Assembly: GCF_041228105.1 (NCBI RefSeq)
Contig: NZ_CP166097.1
Coordinates: 1,860,001 to 1,924,000 of the forward strand
DNA: 64,000 nt
Reading direction: 5' to 3'
Origin: Pectobacterium aroidearum
GTDB lineage: Bacteria; Pseudomonadota; Gammaproteobacteria; Enterobacterales; Enterobacteriaceae
Positions 43,155 through 53,254 of this stretch are shown here, piece after piece. Position 1 is the stretch's first letter, and each line of letters opens with the position of its first letter. Both the position numbers and the translations under genes were made by a program. The notes beneath the pieces were generated by a model. That model was not told the origin of the DNA. It ran no database searches and was given only the letters and a program-made list of their open reading frames with translations.

Positions 43155-43442
43155 ATGGGATTCGAAAAATTACTGGCTGTCATAGAAAAAAGTCACCAGG
43201 ATCCAAAATCAGTTATCTCATTGTCTGAATTGAGCCAGGCAATCCACGAGATAATTTGTACCGAAAGTTCGAAAGAGTACAAAATAAATGAATGCTTCAC
43301 TGAGCTGAGGGAACTGGTTGATGAAAGAAAAGCGCTCTCGAGGAAACAGTTCCTGGATAAAGCGTTGGTGACGGAATTAACGCAATATAAAAAGAAAGAA
43401 GAGGCGCTACTTTTGAAGCTCATCAGTATCGGGAATAAATAG
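43155..43442 (+). CDS. Hypothetical helical protein
   Basis: A 95-residue protein rich in Lys, Glu and Leu with a C-terminal coiled-coil-like part (FTELRELVDERKALSRKQFLDKALVTELTQYKKKEEALLLKL). CGGAGGTT lies before the ATG at 43155; the frame also opens at 43137. I do not recognise the family. It sits in backbone beside yecF and seems specific to this group. Confidence 0.5.
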   Translation: MGFEKLLAVIEKSHQDPKSVISLSELSQAIHEIICTESSKEYKINECFTELRELVDERKALSRKQFLDKALVTELTQYKKKEEALLLKLISIGNK

Positions 43443-43534
43443 ACGAGAGTCTCTATTTTCTAATCAGGGAAGCAAAGCTAAATATCACTACACCGCCGTT
43501 GCAAATTATTAAGATGGCGGTGTAGCAAATAGTG

Positions 43535-43759
43535 CTATTTACGGTAACTGGTTTTGATTTGTTTAATCGTGTTATCAAAAACAGCGGCTTGCTCAGCATC
43601 TTCCAATTGAGCAATATATCTTTCCATATTGATGATCACTTTACCGGCATCCGCCTGGCCAATTGCTTTTAATAACAGCGTCACCATCGCCTTCAGGCAG
43701 GTGACCTCGTGGGCCAGTGTTTCAGCGGATGCGGCAGTAGAAAAATCTACGTTGCTCAT
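43535..43759 (-). CDS. yecF: DUF2594 family protein YecF
   Basis: A 74-residue protein, [47 protein letters not shown], same length and pattern as E. coli YecF, which also lies next to uvrY. No function is established. A helical, possibly coiled-coil protein. GAGGAGAA precedes the ATG. Confidence 0.93.
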   Translation of the reverse strand: MSNVDFSTAASAETLAHEVTCLKAMVTLLLKAIGQADAGKVIINMERYIAQLEDAEQAAVFDNTIKQIKTSYRK

Positions 43760-44402
43760 GTTTTCTCCTCAACAAGAAAAAGATGTTTTCCTTCGCCTGC
43801 TGCGGGCGTTACCGCTGATGCGACAGGCAGGTCCAGATGGACGGGAGTATAACATAAAGCATATTGTGGGTTGATATTATTCGCGGATAACATCATTTTA
43901 GTGACTGTTTTTTATGCATTTAACTTATTAAAAGAGCGACTATATTCTGGACGTTTTTTCGTGGAAAAGGCTATAGATGTGTTTCGTTTAATACATATGA
44001 TGTTCACTATGGACGTTCTTCACTGAATATATTATTTGTATAATAAAGCGGTAAGCGATGGTAAAATTTCTAATGATATTCCGCTTACAATAGTGACTTT
44101 TTATTGACATTTAAGATGTAAAGCCAATTGCATGCCATTTGATTTGCATTGTTTTTTATACATTTTGTGCCATCGAACTGTTTATACTGTGTGGCGTATT
44201 TGAAATGTTAAGAATGTGATCAACATACACCCTCAGGTCGACGATATATTGTTATGATCGAGAATGCGCTTTATTCCTTCTCGGCATATTTTAAAATACA
44301 TATTCATATAAATCAGTGTTCATTATTTTTTGAAACCAACGTAGTATCACCTGCAAGCAACTTTTTATGTAAGTGTTACTCCCTTTTTTGGAGAATTATT
44401 CT
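43760..44402. promoter_or_regulatory. Long yecF-uvrY intergenic region
   Basis: About 640 bp between divergent genes. It is AT-rich and must contain the uvrY promoter and leader; sdiA, which stands here in E. coli, is absent. No RNA gene was recognised. Confidence 0.5.
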
Positions 44403-45059
44403 TTGATTAGCGTTTTTCTTGTTGATGACCATGAACTGGTGCGGGCAGGGATACGACGCATTCTTGACGATATCAAAGGTCTGAAAGTGGTTGGTGAGGC
44501 ATGCTGTGGTGAAGATGCCGTGAAATGGTGCCGAAGCAATGATGTGGATGTTGTCCTGATGGACATGAGCATGCCGGGCATCGGCGGGCTTGAAGCAACG
44601 CGTAAGATCCTGCGTTTTACTCCAGATATAAAAGTCATTATGCTCACTATTTATACAGAGAATCCTCTGCCTGCAAAAGTGATGCAAGCCGGAGCTGCGG
44701 GATATGTGAGTAAAGCTGCTGCCCCTCAGGAAGTGATCTCAGCCATTCGAGCAGTGCATGCCGGTAAGCGGTATATTGCTTCTGATATCGCCCAACAGAT
44801 GGCATTAAGCCAGTTGGAGCCGCAGACGGACGCGCCGCTGGAGTGTTTGTCTGAACGCGAATTACAGATTATGCTAATGATAACGAAGGGGCAGAAAGTG
44901 ACTGAAATCTCAGATCAGCTTAATCTCAGCCCTAAAACAGTGAACAGCTATCGTTATCGTATGTTTAGCAAGCTGAATATCAACGGTGACGTAGAGTTGA
45001 CTCATCTGGCTATCAAGCATGGGCTTTTTACCGCGGAGACATTGTTAAGTAGTGAGTGA
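44403..45059 (+). CDS. uvrY: Response regulator UvrY (GacA/ExpA type)
   Basis: A 218-residue FixJ/LuxR-type response regulator: receiver domain with [18 protein letters not shown], phospho-acceptor Asp54 in [13 protein letters not shown], and LuxR-type helix-turn-helix [43 protein letters not shown]. BarA phosphorylates it; it drives csrB-type small RNAs. In Pectobacterium it is ExpA, a virulence regulator. The start is TTG 44403 (218 residues, as in E. coli) after GGAG; it overlaps uvrC by 8 bases. Confidence 0.95.
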   Translation: MISVFLVDDHELVRAGIRRILDDIKGLKVVGEACCGEDAVKWCRSNDVDVVLMDMSMPGIGGLEATRKILRFTPDIKVIMLTIYTENPLPAKVMQAGAAGYVSKAAAPQEVISAIRAVHAGKRYIASDIAQQMALSQLEPQTDAPLECLSERELQIMLMITKGQKVTEISDQLNLSPKTVNSYRYRMFSKLNINGDVELTHLAIKHGLFTAETLLSSE

Positions 45060-46884
45060 GAGTTTCGATGCTTCGGCATTTTTAAAAACGGTAACGAGCC
45101 AGCCTGGTGTCTACCGTATGTATGATGCGGGCGATACGGTCATCTATGTCGGTAAGGCAAAAGACTTAAAAAAACGGCTTGCCAGCTATTTCCGCAGTCA
45201 TGTCGCCAGCCGCAAAACCGAGGCGTTGGTCAAAAGCATCAAGCATATTGATGTCACGATCACGCATACAGAAACTGAAGCCTTACTGCTGGAACACAAC
45301 TACATTAAGCTTTATCAGCCGCGCTATAACGTTTTGCTGCGCGACGATAAATCCTACCCCATGATTTTCCTGAGCGGTGACGCTCATCCACGTCTGGCTG
45401 TTCACCGTGGCGCCAAGCATGCGAAGGGCGAATACTTCGGCCCGTTTCCCAATGGCAATGCCGTGCGTGAAACGCTGATATTGCTGCAAAAACTGTTCCC
45501 AGTGCGCCAGTGTGAAAATAGCGTCTATCGCAACCGCTCCCGTCCTTGTCTGCAATATCAAATTGGTCGTTGCCTCGGGCCTTGCGTTAGCGGTTTGGTT
45601 AGCGAAGAGGATTATCAACAGCAGGTTGATTATGTTCGCCTGTTTTTGTCTGGCAAAGATCAGCAGGTACTGAATCAACTTATTTCCCGGATGGAAGCGG
45701 CCAGTCGCGATCTGAATTTTGAAGACGCAGCCCGGATACGCGATCAGATCCAGGCCGTTCGGCGGGTAACGGAAAAACAATTTGTTTCTGGCGACGGTGA
45801 AGATCTGGATGTGATCAGTGTGGCTTTTGATGCGGGTATGGCTTGCGTCTATGTCCTGTTTATCCGACAGGGAAAAGTGCTTGGTAGCCGCAGCTATTTC
45901 CCCAAAGTGCCTGGCGGTACGGAATTAGGTGAAGTGGTGCAAACGTTTGTTGGGCAGTTCTATTTACAAGGAAGCCTAAGCCGAACGCTTCCTGCAGAAA
46001 TCCTGCTTGACTTCACCTTGCCCGATAAAGACGTGCTGACGGAGTCCCTGACGGAGGTTGCGGGGAGAAAAGTGCAGATTCAGACGAAGCCCCGTGGCGA
46101 TCGCGCTCGCTATTTAAAACTGGCACGGACGAATGCTGCGACTGCGCTGGTCACAAAACTGTCCCAACAATCTACAATTCATCAGCGTTTGGCTGCATTG
46201 GCAAGCGTTTTGCAACTGCCAGAAATTCATCGAATGGAGTGTTTTGACATCAGTCATACGATGGGGGAGCAGACTGTGGCATCCTGCGTGGTATTTGATG
46301 CCAATGGCCCGTTACGTTCGGAATATCGCCGCTATAATATCAGTGGCATTACGCCCGGTGATGATTATGCTGCCATGGCACAGGTCCTCCGACGCCGGTA
46401 CGGTAAAGCGCTGGATGAGAGTAAAATACCTGATGTTATTGTGATTGATGGCGGGAAAGGGCAGCTCGGCCAGGCTCAGGCCGTGTTTGACTCGCTACAA
46501 GTATCGTGGGATAAAAATAAGCCTCTGTTGCTTGGTGTTGCGAAGGGGAGTGATCGTAAAGCTGGGTTGGAAACGCTGTTTTTTGAAGCAACAGGCGAGG
46601 GCGTGGCTCTGCCACCCGATTCTCCTGCGTTGCATGTTATCCAGCATATTCGCGATGATTCTCATGACCATGCGATTGGCGGGCATCGTAAAAAGAGAGC
46701 AAAAGTAAAGAATACCAGTACGCTGGAGCTTATCGAAGGTGTCGGCCCTAAACGTCGTCAAACCCTGCTGAAATACATGGGAGGGCTACAGCCGTTGATG
46801 AATGCCAGTATTGAGGAGATTGCAAATGTTCCGGGAATTTCGCATGCATTGGCAGAAAAGATCTTCCATGCATTGAAACACTAG
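45052..46884 (+). CDS. uvrC: UvrABC excinuclease subunit C
   Basis: A 610-residue UvrC, the exact E. coli length. The N-terminal GIY-YIG domain ([25 protein letters not shown], residues 18-42) makes the 3' cut; a UVR domain (about 204-239) contacts UvrB; the RNase H-like domain (about 385-540) makes the 5' cut; a helix-hairpin-helix pair closes the chain ([18 protein letters not shown]). It starts at GTG 45052 within the uvrY end and is co-transcribed with it. Confidence 0.97.
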   Translation: MSESFDASAFLKTVTSQPGVYRMYDAGDTVIYVGKAKDLKKRLASYFRSHVASRKTEALVKSIKHIDVTITHTETEALLLEHNYIKLYQPRYNVLLRDDKSYPMIFLSGDAHPRLAVHRGAKHAKGEYFGPFPNGNAVRETLILLQKLFPVRQCENSVYRNRSRPCLQYQIGRCLGPCVSGLVSEEDYQQQVDYVRLFLSGKDQQVLNQLISRMEAASRDLNFEDAARIRDQIQAVRRVTEKQFVSGDGEDLDVISVAFDAGMACVYVLFIRQGKVLGSRSYFPKVPGGTELGEVVQTFVGQFYLQGSLSRTLPAEILLDFTLPDKDVLTESLTEVAGRKVQIQTKPRGDRARYLKLARTNAATALVTKLSQQSTIHQRLAALASVLQLPEIHRMECFDISHTMGEQTVASCVVFDANGPLRSEYRRYNISGITPGDDYAAMAQVLRRRYGKALDESKIPDVIVIDGGKGQLGQAQAVFDSLQVSWDKNKPLLLGVAKGSDRKAGLETLFFEATGEGVALPPDSPALHVIQHIRDDSHDHAIGGHRKKRAKVKNTSTLELIEGVGPKRRQTLLKYMGGLQPLMNASIEEIANVPGISHALAEKIFHALKH

Positions 46885-46942
46885 GGACAATGTAGCAACA
46901 TACTCTTAGTATCCACTCCAGCCAGATAGTTACCTAAGCGCT

Positions 46943-47491
46943 ATGCAATTTAATATACCGACGTTGCTTACCCTGTTTCGTGTTGCTCTTATTCCGTTTT
47001 TTGTGCTGGCGTTTTATCTTCCGTTCGTCTGGGCACCGCTGCTTTGTGCGCTGATTTTCGTGTTTGCCGCCGTGACGGATTGGTTTGATGGTTTCCTTGC
47101 CCGCCGCTGGAAACAGACCACGCGTTTTGGTGCTTTCCTCGATCCCGTAGCGGATAAAGTGATGGTGGCTGTCGCGTTGGTGCTGGTCGCGGAATACTAT
47201 CATTCCTGGTGGATTACGCTGCCGGCAGCAACGATGATCGCGCGAGAAATCATTATTTCAGCCTTGCGCGAGTGGATGGCTGAAATTGGCAAAAGAAGCA
47301 GCGTTGCTGTGTCGTGGATAGGAAAGGTGAAGACTACGGCTCAGATGATGGCGCTTTTTGCTTTGCTATGGCGCCCAGAGCGCATTGTTGAAGGTGTTGG
47401 TGTTGTGGCGCTCTATATCGCGGCTGTGCTGACTTTTTGGTCCATGTTCCAATATTTGAATGCCGCACGTCACGATTTGCTTGAACCTTGA
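46943..47491 (+). CDS. pgsA: CDP-diacylglycerol-glycerol-3-phosphate phosphatidyltransferase
   Basis: A 182-residue inner-membrane enzyme with the CDP-alcohol phosphotransferase motif [23 protein letters not shown] (DG-x2-AR-x8-G-x3-D-x3-D, about residues 48-70) and several spans. It makes phosphatidylglycerol phosphate. It follows uvrC by 58 bp, the standard uvrY-uvrC-pgsA order. Confidence 0.96.
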   Translation: MQFNIPTLLTLFRVALIPFFVLAFYLPFVWAPLLCALIFVFAAVTDWFDGFLARRWKQTTRFGAFLDPVADKVMVAVALVLVAEYYHSWWITLPAATMIAREIIISALREWMAEIGKRSSVAVSWIGKVKTTAQMMALFALLWRPERIVEGVGVVALYIAAVLTFWSMFQYLNAARHDLLEP

Positions 47492-47541
47492 TCGAAGCGC
47501 CGTAAAAACCAGCAAACGAACGTGGTTGCTTGATAATTCTG

Positions 47542-47569
47542 TTGACTCATCGTGTCAGGTCAGTAGAAT
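47542..47569 (+). promoter_or_regulatory. tRNA-Gly promoter
   Basis: TTGACT (47542-47547), 16 bases, then TAGAAT (47564-47569), followed by the GC-rich discriminator GCACCGC, typical of stringently controlled stable-RNA promoters. Confidence 0.75.
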
Positions 47570-47630
47570 GCACCGCATCAACAGCAACGCTGGTTTGTAA
47601 GAAGTTAGAAGAATCAGTAAGTTCTGTGTT

Positions 47631-47706
<76 letters not shown>

Positions 47707-47754
47707 ATTTATGATCTGTAGACAGCTACTGAAGTCTGCAAGTCGTTGAAAATA

Positions 47755-47774
47755 GGACCTTCGGGTCCTTTTTT
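47755..47774 (+). terminator. Terminator after tRNA-Gly
   Basis: GGACC-TTCG-GGTCC followed by TTTTTTC: a compact stable hairpin with a U-tract. Confidence 0.9.
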
Positions 47775-47905
47775 CGTTCCAGCGAAGTCTACTGGAATCC
47801 GTCTACATCCACGCTTTTTTAGTCCATTTTTTAGTCCATAAAAAACGGGTGCGTGGGGTTCCGTATTCTTGCTGGGTCGGAGCGAGCCATGAGTCGAGGA
47901 TCTAG

Positions 47906-47924
47906 CCTAACTCTTCAAGTTAGG
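47906..47924 (+). promoter_or_regulatory. Hairpin covering the integrase ribosome site
   Basis: CCTAACT and AGTTAGG form a perfect 7-bp stem with loop CTTCA. The right arm contains part of the AGGAG at 47922-47926, ten bases before the ATG, so folding of the mRNA would hide the ribosome site. Confidence 0.55.
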
Positions 47925-47934
47925 AGCTGGAACT

Positions 47935-49740
47935 ATGGCACTATCAGACATGGCGGTTCGCCAAGCCAGGGCGACAGGCAAGGCCTATACGCTAGGCGAC
48001 ATCGATGGTCTCTCATTGGCTGTGACCGACATGGGCGGTCGGTCTTGGCACTTCCGCTATTCTTGGGCTGGCAAACAGAAGCGTATGTCCTTGGGGACTT
48101 ACCCTGAGGTCGGTTTGCGTGAGGCGCGAACGCTGCGCGATCAGGCTCGTGCCTTGCTTGCCAAGGGCATCAATCCCAAGCTCGATCGTAAGCATAAACG
48201 GCAGTTCGTACGACTTGCCGACGAGCACACATTCAAGGCTGTGTTTCTTCAATGGGTTGAGCATCGTAAGCTAGAGCTCAAAGAGGGGCGCAACAGCACC
48301 TTGTCGCAAATTCTGCGCATCTTTGAGCGTGATGTGCTGCCAAGCCTGAGTAAGCTCTCTATTTACGACGTTCGTCGTGCCGACTTGCTGAACGTGCTCT
48401 CCAAGATTGAGCAGCGAGAGGCGTTCACCACCGCAGAGAAAGTACGCTCCTGGCTCAATCAACTGTTCCGATTTGCGCAGGTGAAAGTCGAAAGACTGGA
48501 GAGCAATCCGGCATCTGACTTGGATGTGGTTGCTGTTCCTGCTCCACCTGTTGTTCACAATCCTTTCTTGCGTTTACCTGAGCTACCCGAACTTCTGCAA
48601 AAAGTACGACGTTATCGTGGGGCGATCACGACGCAACTCGGAATCCGCTTGTTGTTGCTGACGGGCGTGCGTACTGGTGAGCTACGGTTGGCGACTCCGG
48701 AGCAGTTCGATTTGGAACAAGGGCTGTGGATTATTCCTCCGGAAGTGGTCAAGCAACTGCAAACGGATATGCGCAAGAAAGGCAAGCGACCCCAGGATAT
48801 TCCCTCCTACATCGTACCGTTGTCTATTCAGGCGATTGAGATTGTTCGCTACCTGCTCGAAGAAGTGAGGCCGGCACAACGGTATCTTTTCTCGCACCGC
48901 AGCGATTTGAAAAAACGTATCAGCGAGAACACGTTGAACGGTGCCCTCAAGCGTATGGGTTATCAGGATTTGCTCACTGGTCACGGCATCCGTGGCACGA
49001 TCTCCACAGCACTCAACGAAGTGGGCTACCCCAAAGTTTGGGTGGACGCCCAGCTTTCGCATTGCGATCCCAACCAGGTGAGTGCAGCTTACAACCATGC
49101 ACTCTACGTCGAGCCCCGGCGTAAGATGATGCAGGACTGGGCGGACCGGTTGGACTTGCTGGAGCAGGGAGAAGTAGAAGCGGCCAGTCAGCATCTGACC
49201 ATTCGCATTGATGGCGTGCCTGTTCTGGATGAAAGCAATGGGACGGAGGCAATGCTGAAAGATGCGTCACCCGTCGGTGGAATTACGCCTCACCGCTTGT
49301 CTGCTGTGCCGGCACGCCCGGTGCCTGAATCTGTCGTTGAAATCCCTATTTCTGACCTGCAGCGTGAACGGATGGAAATGCTTGCAGCTTATGAAGCACC
49401 GCACAACTTGCCAGTCGTTCAGTTTGCCAAACTGGCTGGCAAATCCAAGGAGCAGATTAATCGAGAAATCAAGGCGGGCAAGTTGTTGACAATCAGCCTT
49501 GGGAACCGTGGGCAGAGGGTGCCTGAGTGGCAACTGGTGCCGATGAAACTCAAACTGACGCAGGTGATGATGAAGATGCTTCCCCATGCTGAAGGATGGG
49601 ATGTATATCGCTTATTAACCAGCGTTCATCCTGAACTGGATGATCGTGCAGCTATTGATATTATTACGCCGAATAATATGGACAACGTTGTGCAGGTTTT
49701 GCTGCCTCAACAAGCATTCGAGGCTGGCCGAAAAGTGTGA
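47935..49740 (+). CDS. Oversized tyrosine integrase at tRNA-Gly
   Basis: A 601-residue recombinase. Residues 1-410 are a P4-type integrase: DUF4102 domain (GKAYTLGDIDGLSLAVTDMGGRSWHFRYSW), LLLLTGVRTGELRLATPEQFDL (Arg), LLTGHGIRGTISTALNE (His-x-x-Arg) and SHCDPNQVSAAYNHA (Tyr). The extra 190 residues contain a helical region (MLAAYEAPHNLPVVQFAKLAGKSKEQINREIKAGKL, helix-turn-helix-like) and EGWDVYRLLTSVHPELDDRAAIDIITPNNMDNVVQVLL, which resembles the toxin-binding end of Xre/MbcA/ParS antitoxins. That resemblance is by eye. It starts 228 bp after tRNA-Gly. Confidence 0.9.
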   Translation: MALSDMAVRQARATGKAYTLGDIDGLSLAVTDMGGRSWHFRYSWAGKQKRMSLGTYPEVGLREARTLRDQARALLAKGINPKLDRKHKRQFVRLADEHTFKAVFLQWVEHRKLELKEGRNSTLSQILRIFERDVLPSLSKLSIYDVRRADLLNVLSKIEQREAFTTAEKVRSWLNQLFRFAQVKVERLESNPASDLDVVAVPAPPVVHNPFLRLPELPELLQKVRRYRGAITTQLGIRLLLLTGVRTGELRLATPEQFDLEQGLWIIPPEVVKQLQTDMRKKGKRPQDIPSYIVPLSIQAIEIVRYLLEEVRPAQRYLFSHRSDLKKRISENTLNGALKRMGYQDLLTGHGIRGTISTALNEVGYPKVWVDAQLSHCDPNQVSAAYNHALYVEPRRKMMQDWADRLDLLEQGEVEAASQHLTIRIDGVPVLDESNGTEAMLKDASPVGGITPHRLSAVPARPVPESVVEIPISDLQRERMEMLAAYEAPHNLPVVQFAKLAGKSKEQINREIKAGKLLTISLGNRGQRVPEWQLVPMKLKLTQVMMKMLPHAEGWDVYRLLTSVHPELDDRAAIDIITPNNMDNVVQVLLPQQAFEAGRKV

Positions 49741-49957
49741 AGAGGTTTGTGGGTTGTTCGGCTAAGCTGTAGCCTTTATAGGCTTGGGTGGAGCATCGAT
49801 CTGTGAAAATCTTATTTCTCAACTGCGTAAATGCTTTTGGGTTAATAAAAAGCGTCATATATTGAGGGGGGAGATTGCTGTTTTTGTAGCTTTTTCCCCT
49901 GTCAAAATGAAAAACCAAGAATGCGTAACAATAATATTTTAGCCAATCAGGATTTTT

Positions 49958-50503
49958 ATGTCAGATAATATTGATCAATTTTCAATTTATGCCGCTAAGG
50001 TATTTGAGACCTTGTATGACAGCTTTCCTGTTCCGATCGCTATCAAGCAGCGGGAAGTGATTGCGGATTATTTGAATTTTGATAATTATGAAGAGTTAAA
50101 ACAGTTGAGGATCAGGCGTGATATTGCTGACATAGTTGATTGCGTAGAGGATGAGGATCTGAAGGCGACGGTCAAGGAAAAGCGTCCCGCTATTGAGGCA
50201 CGACTTGCTGAACTAGAGCGTGACCAGCGTAATGGTGTAGACCGGCAAGAACGAATTTTCAATGGCACCTTAGATTTTCTGTGCTGGGAAGGCCTCATAC
50301 GTCACTGTGATAATGGATATCAGCTCACGGCGAAGGGGTTTTCTCATCTGAATAAATCATTCAAAGGTGGAGAGATAGCTGATGAGAATGACAAAAATAT
50401 CTCTGTTTTGAAAGCGGTGTTTGAAAAGTCGTCAGAAACCTCACTTCAGGTTGCAGTGGGAACCATAGTCAATGTTTTAACCAAGGTTCTGGGTTATAGC
50501 TAG
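49958..50503 (+). CDS. Hypothetical protein, cargo of tRNA-Gly island
   Basis: A 181-residue protein. The middle part (RIFNGTLDFLCWEGLIRHCDNGYQLTAKGFSHLNKSF) looks like a winged helix; the N-terminal 90 residues are charged and helical. The C-terminus (SLQVAVGTIVNVLTKVLGYS) is mildly hydrophobic. I do not recognise the family. It is the first gene behind the integrase and may be part of a unit with the next two. Confidence 0.5.
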   Translation: MSDNIDQFSIYAAKVFETLYDSFPVPIAIKQREVIADYLNFDNYEELKQLRIRRDIADIVDCVEDEDLKATVKEKRPAIEARLAELERDQRNGVDRQERIFNGTLDFLCWEGLIRHCDNGYQLTAKGFSHLNKSFKGGEIADENDKNISVLKAVFEKSSETSLQVAVGTIVNVLTKVLGYS

Positions 50504-50591
50504 CCAGTCAATCAATTTCTTTCGTGGCCTGTTGGTCGCCCACTCCTGACAGGTGGCTGATTATTTCTGCGTTATATTTTAAGGAGATTCC

Positions 50592-51371
50592 GTGAGCAAC
50601 GGAGCATCATCATTTTCTAGTCAATTGCTAATTGCCATAATTCCAATATTCTTGGGATCTTTTCTTTTTGCAGGAGTGCTAGAGAGCTACAAGAAAGATC
50701 AAGGCCTTCAAAAGGAGCTTATAAAAGATTACTACAGGCCTATGAGAGAATTGCAAGGCTTTTGTTCGACCTCACATAATGAACTTTTTCTAAAATATGG
50801 AGATTTAGCAGGTTCTTATCAACTTATGTTTGATGAAATAGTACATATGTTTGAGACTCCTGAATCCAAGTTGGGGCGAGATTATGAAGCTATCCCAATG
50901 TCAGTCGTCAAAGCAAATTCTGAGCTAAAAAAGAGGGTCGAAGAGCTTGATGTGGTGGTAAAAAAATGTAGATCTGATTTGTTTCTAAAATATGAGGAGC
51001 TTGCCTTGGCTACTGGTTCATACCCAGAGCTTATGAGGTTGGCAGAAAAACGCACAAACGAGATTAATGCTATCTATTCAGAAAGAAAGAAAAAGGCCAA
51101 AGAAATTATAAAAGATATAGACCCTAATCAGTTGATGCCATTAATGAGAAGGTTTGTTTCTATTGATATGTCTAACGATATGAATAAATCTATGCTTATC
51201 AGTGAAATGAAAAAGATATTTGAGCCAGCAAAACAATACGATTTAATTATGGCGGAATCTGAACAGTCAATATTTCAAAAGGAATATGAATTTTTTCAAA
51301 AACTTCATGAGTTGTTTGCAAAGGAAATTAGCAAAAAACATTCGGGTGGTTTTTTTAGTTGGATGTTTTGA
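50592..51371 (+). CDS. Membrane-anchored coiled-coil protein
   Basis: A 259-residue protein with one N-terminal span (about 10-29, LLIAIIPIFLGSFLFAGVLE) and a long charged helical cytoplasmic part with coiled-coil character (residues 100-190). It starts at GTG after AAGGAG. No family recognised. Membrane-anchored coiled coils of this size occur in defence systems as partners of enzymatic genes; here that is a guess. Confidence 0.5.
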   Translation: MSNGASSFSSQLLIAIIPIFLGSFLFAGVLESYKKDQGLQKELIKDYYRPMRELQGFCSTSHNELFLKYGDLAGSYQLMFDEIVHMFETPESKLGRDYEAIPMSVVKANSELKKRVEELDVVVKKCRSDLFLKYEELALATGSYPELMRLAEKRTNEINAIYSERKKKAKEIIKDIDPNQLMPLMRRFVSIDMSNDMNKSMLISEMKKIFEPAKQYDLIMAESEQSIFQKEYEFFQKLHELFAKEISKKHSGGFFSWMF

Positions 51372-51469
51372 AATATAAAAAATCAATTAACTATGTGTTT
51401 TTTTGCGTAGTCCGCAAAAAAGTGGAATCGGTTGTTGAGGTATTAGGCATGGCGAGGTAATCAATCGAA

Positions 51470-52336
51470 ATGAAAACTAAAAAGCGTGAGTGGCATGGTG
51501 CACATCACTCTTGGGGGGATGATCCTAGAGCTTTTCGCTGGTTGGGCGAGATGATTGGCGGAATAAACTTGCTGCCGATCGCAACAGATATGCGTGCTTG
51601 GATGCAGCAGCGAGGACATTTGTCTCTTATGCCTGCTCAAGAGGCACCGGAAAGAAGTGGGTTCACTAACCCGTATACAAAAAATGGAGTTACTTTGTCA
51701 CTTATTATGGGGAGGGTTATTAACTATTTTCATAATTATGCGCACGGAGCTGCTGAGCCTAGTCATGATGAAGTAGATTCAGAAATTGAACGGCTGAGAA
51801 TTTACAATGAAATGATTTTATATTCTGCAAGACTCTGCGAAGTTGCAATTAAACAGCTTCTCTACTGCACACATATACCTGAATCAATATACGGAAGAAT
51901 GGCGCTGGGCCAATTGCTAGAAGCACCATGCCCAAGCTGTAAACGAGCAAATGATAAAAAACCTCACTTCGTTTCATTGGTTGGAACTTTGGCACATCCA
52001 TATCATTTGTGTCTAGAGTTCGAGCACTGCGCCATGGATCATATGGATCTCGTTAACAAGTTGAGAAATTCCCAGGTGGCTCACTCGGGAATTCAAGAGT
52101 TGAATATCAGAACGTCAGACGTTTCTAGAGCGCAACTGCTGAAAGAGGGAGACGATATACTTAACGGGTTTCTACATATGCTTTCTCACGTTGAGGCTCT
52201 TGAGCAAAAGATAATCCGAGATTTAGAAGATAAAGCAAAGGCCATTAATCTTCTTAAGATTAATGGCCTGAAGCCAGAGGATTGTAATTTCAATTTGGTT
52301 CCGGGTGAGAAGTTTGTGTTTCATCCAAAGGAGTAA
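51470..52336 (+). CDS. Hypothetical protein with HEPN-like motif
   Basis: A 288-residue protein. Around residue 199 LRNSQVAHSGI contains Rx5H with Asn after Arg, the active-site motif of HEPN ribonucleases, in a helical setting; CPSCKRANDKK (about 158) carries a CxxC. HEPN domains act as RNA-cleaving toxins in many abortive defence systems. The domain call rests on the motif and helical context only. Confidence 0.45.
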   Translation: MKTKKREWHGAHHSWGDDPRAFRWLGEMIGGINLLPIATDMRAWMQQRGHLSLMPAQEAPERSGFTNPYTKNGVTLSLIMGRVINYFHNYAHGAAEPSHDEVDSEIERLRIYNEMILYSARLCEVAIKQLLYCTHIPESIYGRMALGQLLEAPCPSCKRANDKKPHFVSLVGTLAHPYHLCLEFEHCAMDHMDLVNKLRNSQVAHSGIQELNIRTSDVSRAQLLKEGDDILNGFLHMLSHVEALEQKIIRDLEDKAKAINLLKINGLKPEDCNFNLVPGEKFVFHPKE

Positions 52337-52628
52337 TGTGCCTGACAACTCCAATTGGTCTGAAATGTTTTCCGCTGCTGAGGGCGTTAACGTCAGCTAA
52401 TCGCTCTTTGAAATATATCAGGTTTTCTCGTGTTCTAATACAGATCACGCCTAGATGAATTTTTAATTCATATTCAATTTCTGGTTAAAAGAACTCTGCT
52501 GTATTTTTAAGCGTCTGGAAATGAATTTTGTCGCTGCTTTTATGAGGTGAGGGTATCACCTCTTATTTTCTTTTCATAATAATTAAAATTCTGCAGTGCT
52601 TATTTCCCCGGTGTGGAACGCAAGTCAA
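52337..52628. other. Gap at the right end of the tRNA-Gly island
   Basis: About 290 bp, no gene seen. The right boundary of the island should be near here; no copy of the tRNA-Gly 3' end was found. Confidence 0.4.
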
Positions 52629-52883
52629 TCAACTATTCCTGGTTTTCCTTTCCAGTTTATTGCCATCATCATCAAAATACCGACTAGGCCAGATTTCGGC
52701 GGGTTCCACGCCGAGTGCATTGGCAATCAGTTGTTCGCCTTTCGGCCAGGAACGCGTAAGTGCGTTGGCGAGAGTAGAGGAGCTTAGCCCTGCTTGTCGG
52801 GACAAAGCAGCCAGTGTGGTGTGCTTTTTGCGAAGGCCTGCGATGATATCGGCGTTGTGCCAGTCCTGCTTGTTCATTGTCAT
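52629..52883 (-). CDS. Ner/Nlp-like regulator with leader RNA (copy A)
   Basis: An 84-residue protein of the Ner/SfsB type: DWHNADIIAGLRKKHTTLAALSRQAGLSSSTLANALTRSWPKGEQLIANALGVEPAEIWPSRYFDDDGN. It is a single helix-turn-helix DNA-binding protein. The leader RNA at 52910-53105 precedes it by about 27 bases on the same strand, so its expression is probably controlled through that RNA. Paralogous to the gene at 53255. Confidence 0.9.
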   Translation of the reverse strand: MTMNKQDWHNADIIAGLRKKHTTLAALSRQAGLSSSTLANALTRSWPKGEQLIANALGVEPAEIWPSRYFDDDGNKLERKTRNS

Positions 52884-52909
52884 ATGAAGTAACCCTGAGT
52901 CTTACTGCT

Positions 52910-53105
52910 GGTGGCGATTCAGACAGGGTTTGCAGTACCGGGCAAGTTACCTAAACCGGCGAGGACATTGTCCTCCCCTGCCTGAACCGCCATAACAGGG
53001 GCGTACTCAGGCACACCAGCGTGCGAACGCTGATGGGTAACTCGCTATGGGGCTGCAAATCCCCGCCAATGGATTTTGCCAAAGGCATAATTAAGATAAG
53101 TGAAA
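52910..53105 (-). ncRNA. Structured leader, C4/CI-antisense-like (copy A)
   Basis: A 196-base segment, about 80 percent identical to 53552-53745 and in the same position before a Ner-like gene. Hairpins: GGGG..CCCC (53049-53064), CAGCG..CGCTG (about 53017-53032), GAGGAC..GTCCTC (52960-52974), and a long-range pair AGTTACC with GGTAACT. A 16-base element near the gene (52913-52928) is nearly complementary to 52976-52991, the arrangement of seqB/seqC in P4 CI and of phage P1 C4 antisense RNAs. Base changes between copies preserve pairing. The identity with C4/CI is inference. Confidence 0.65.
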
Positions 53106-53254
53106 TTTGCAGCTTTCTCAAATTAAAAAGTTGTTGTGTTGGGGACTGGCGGCGTTGAGCTGTTATGGCAGCATGTCGGGAGAGTAGTAAGTAAAACAGG
53201 TAGTGAAGACGCATTTTTGTGCTGGCAGATGATTTTGCCAGCAAGTGATTGTTT

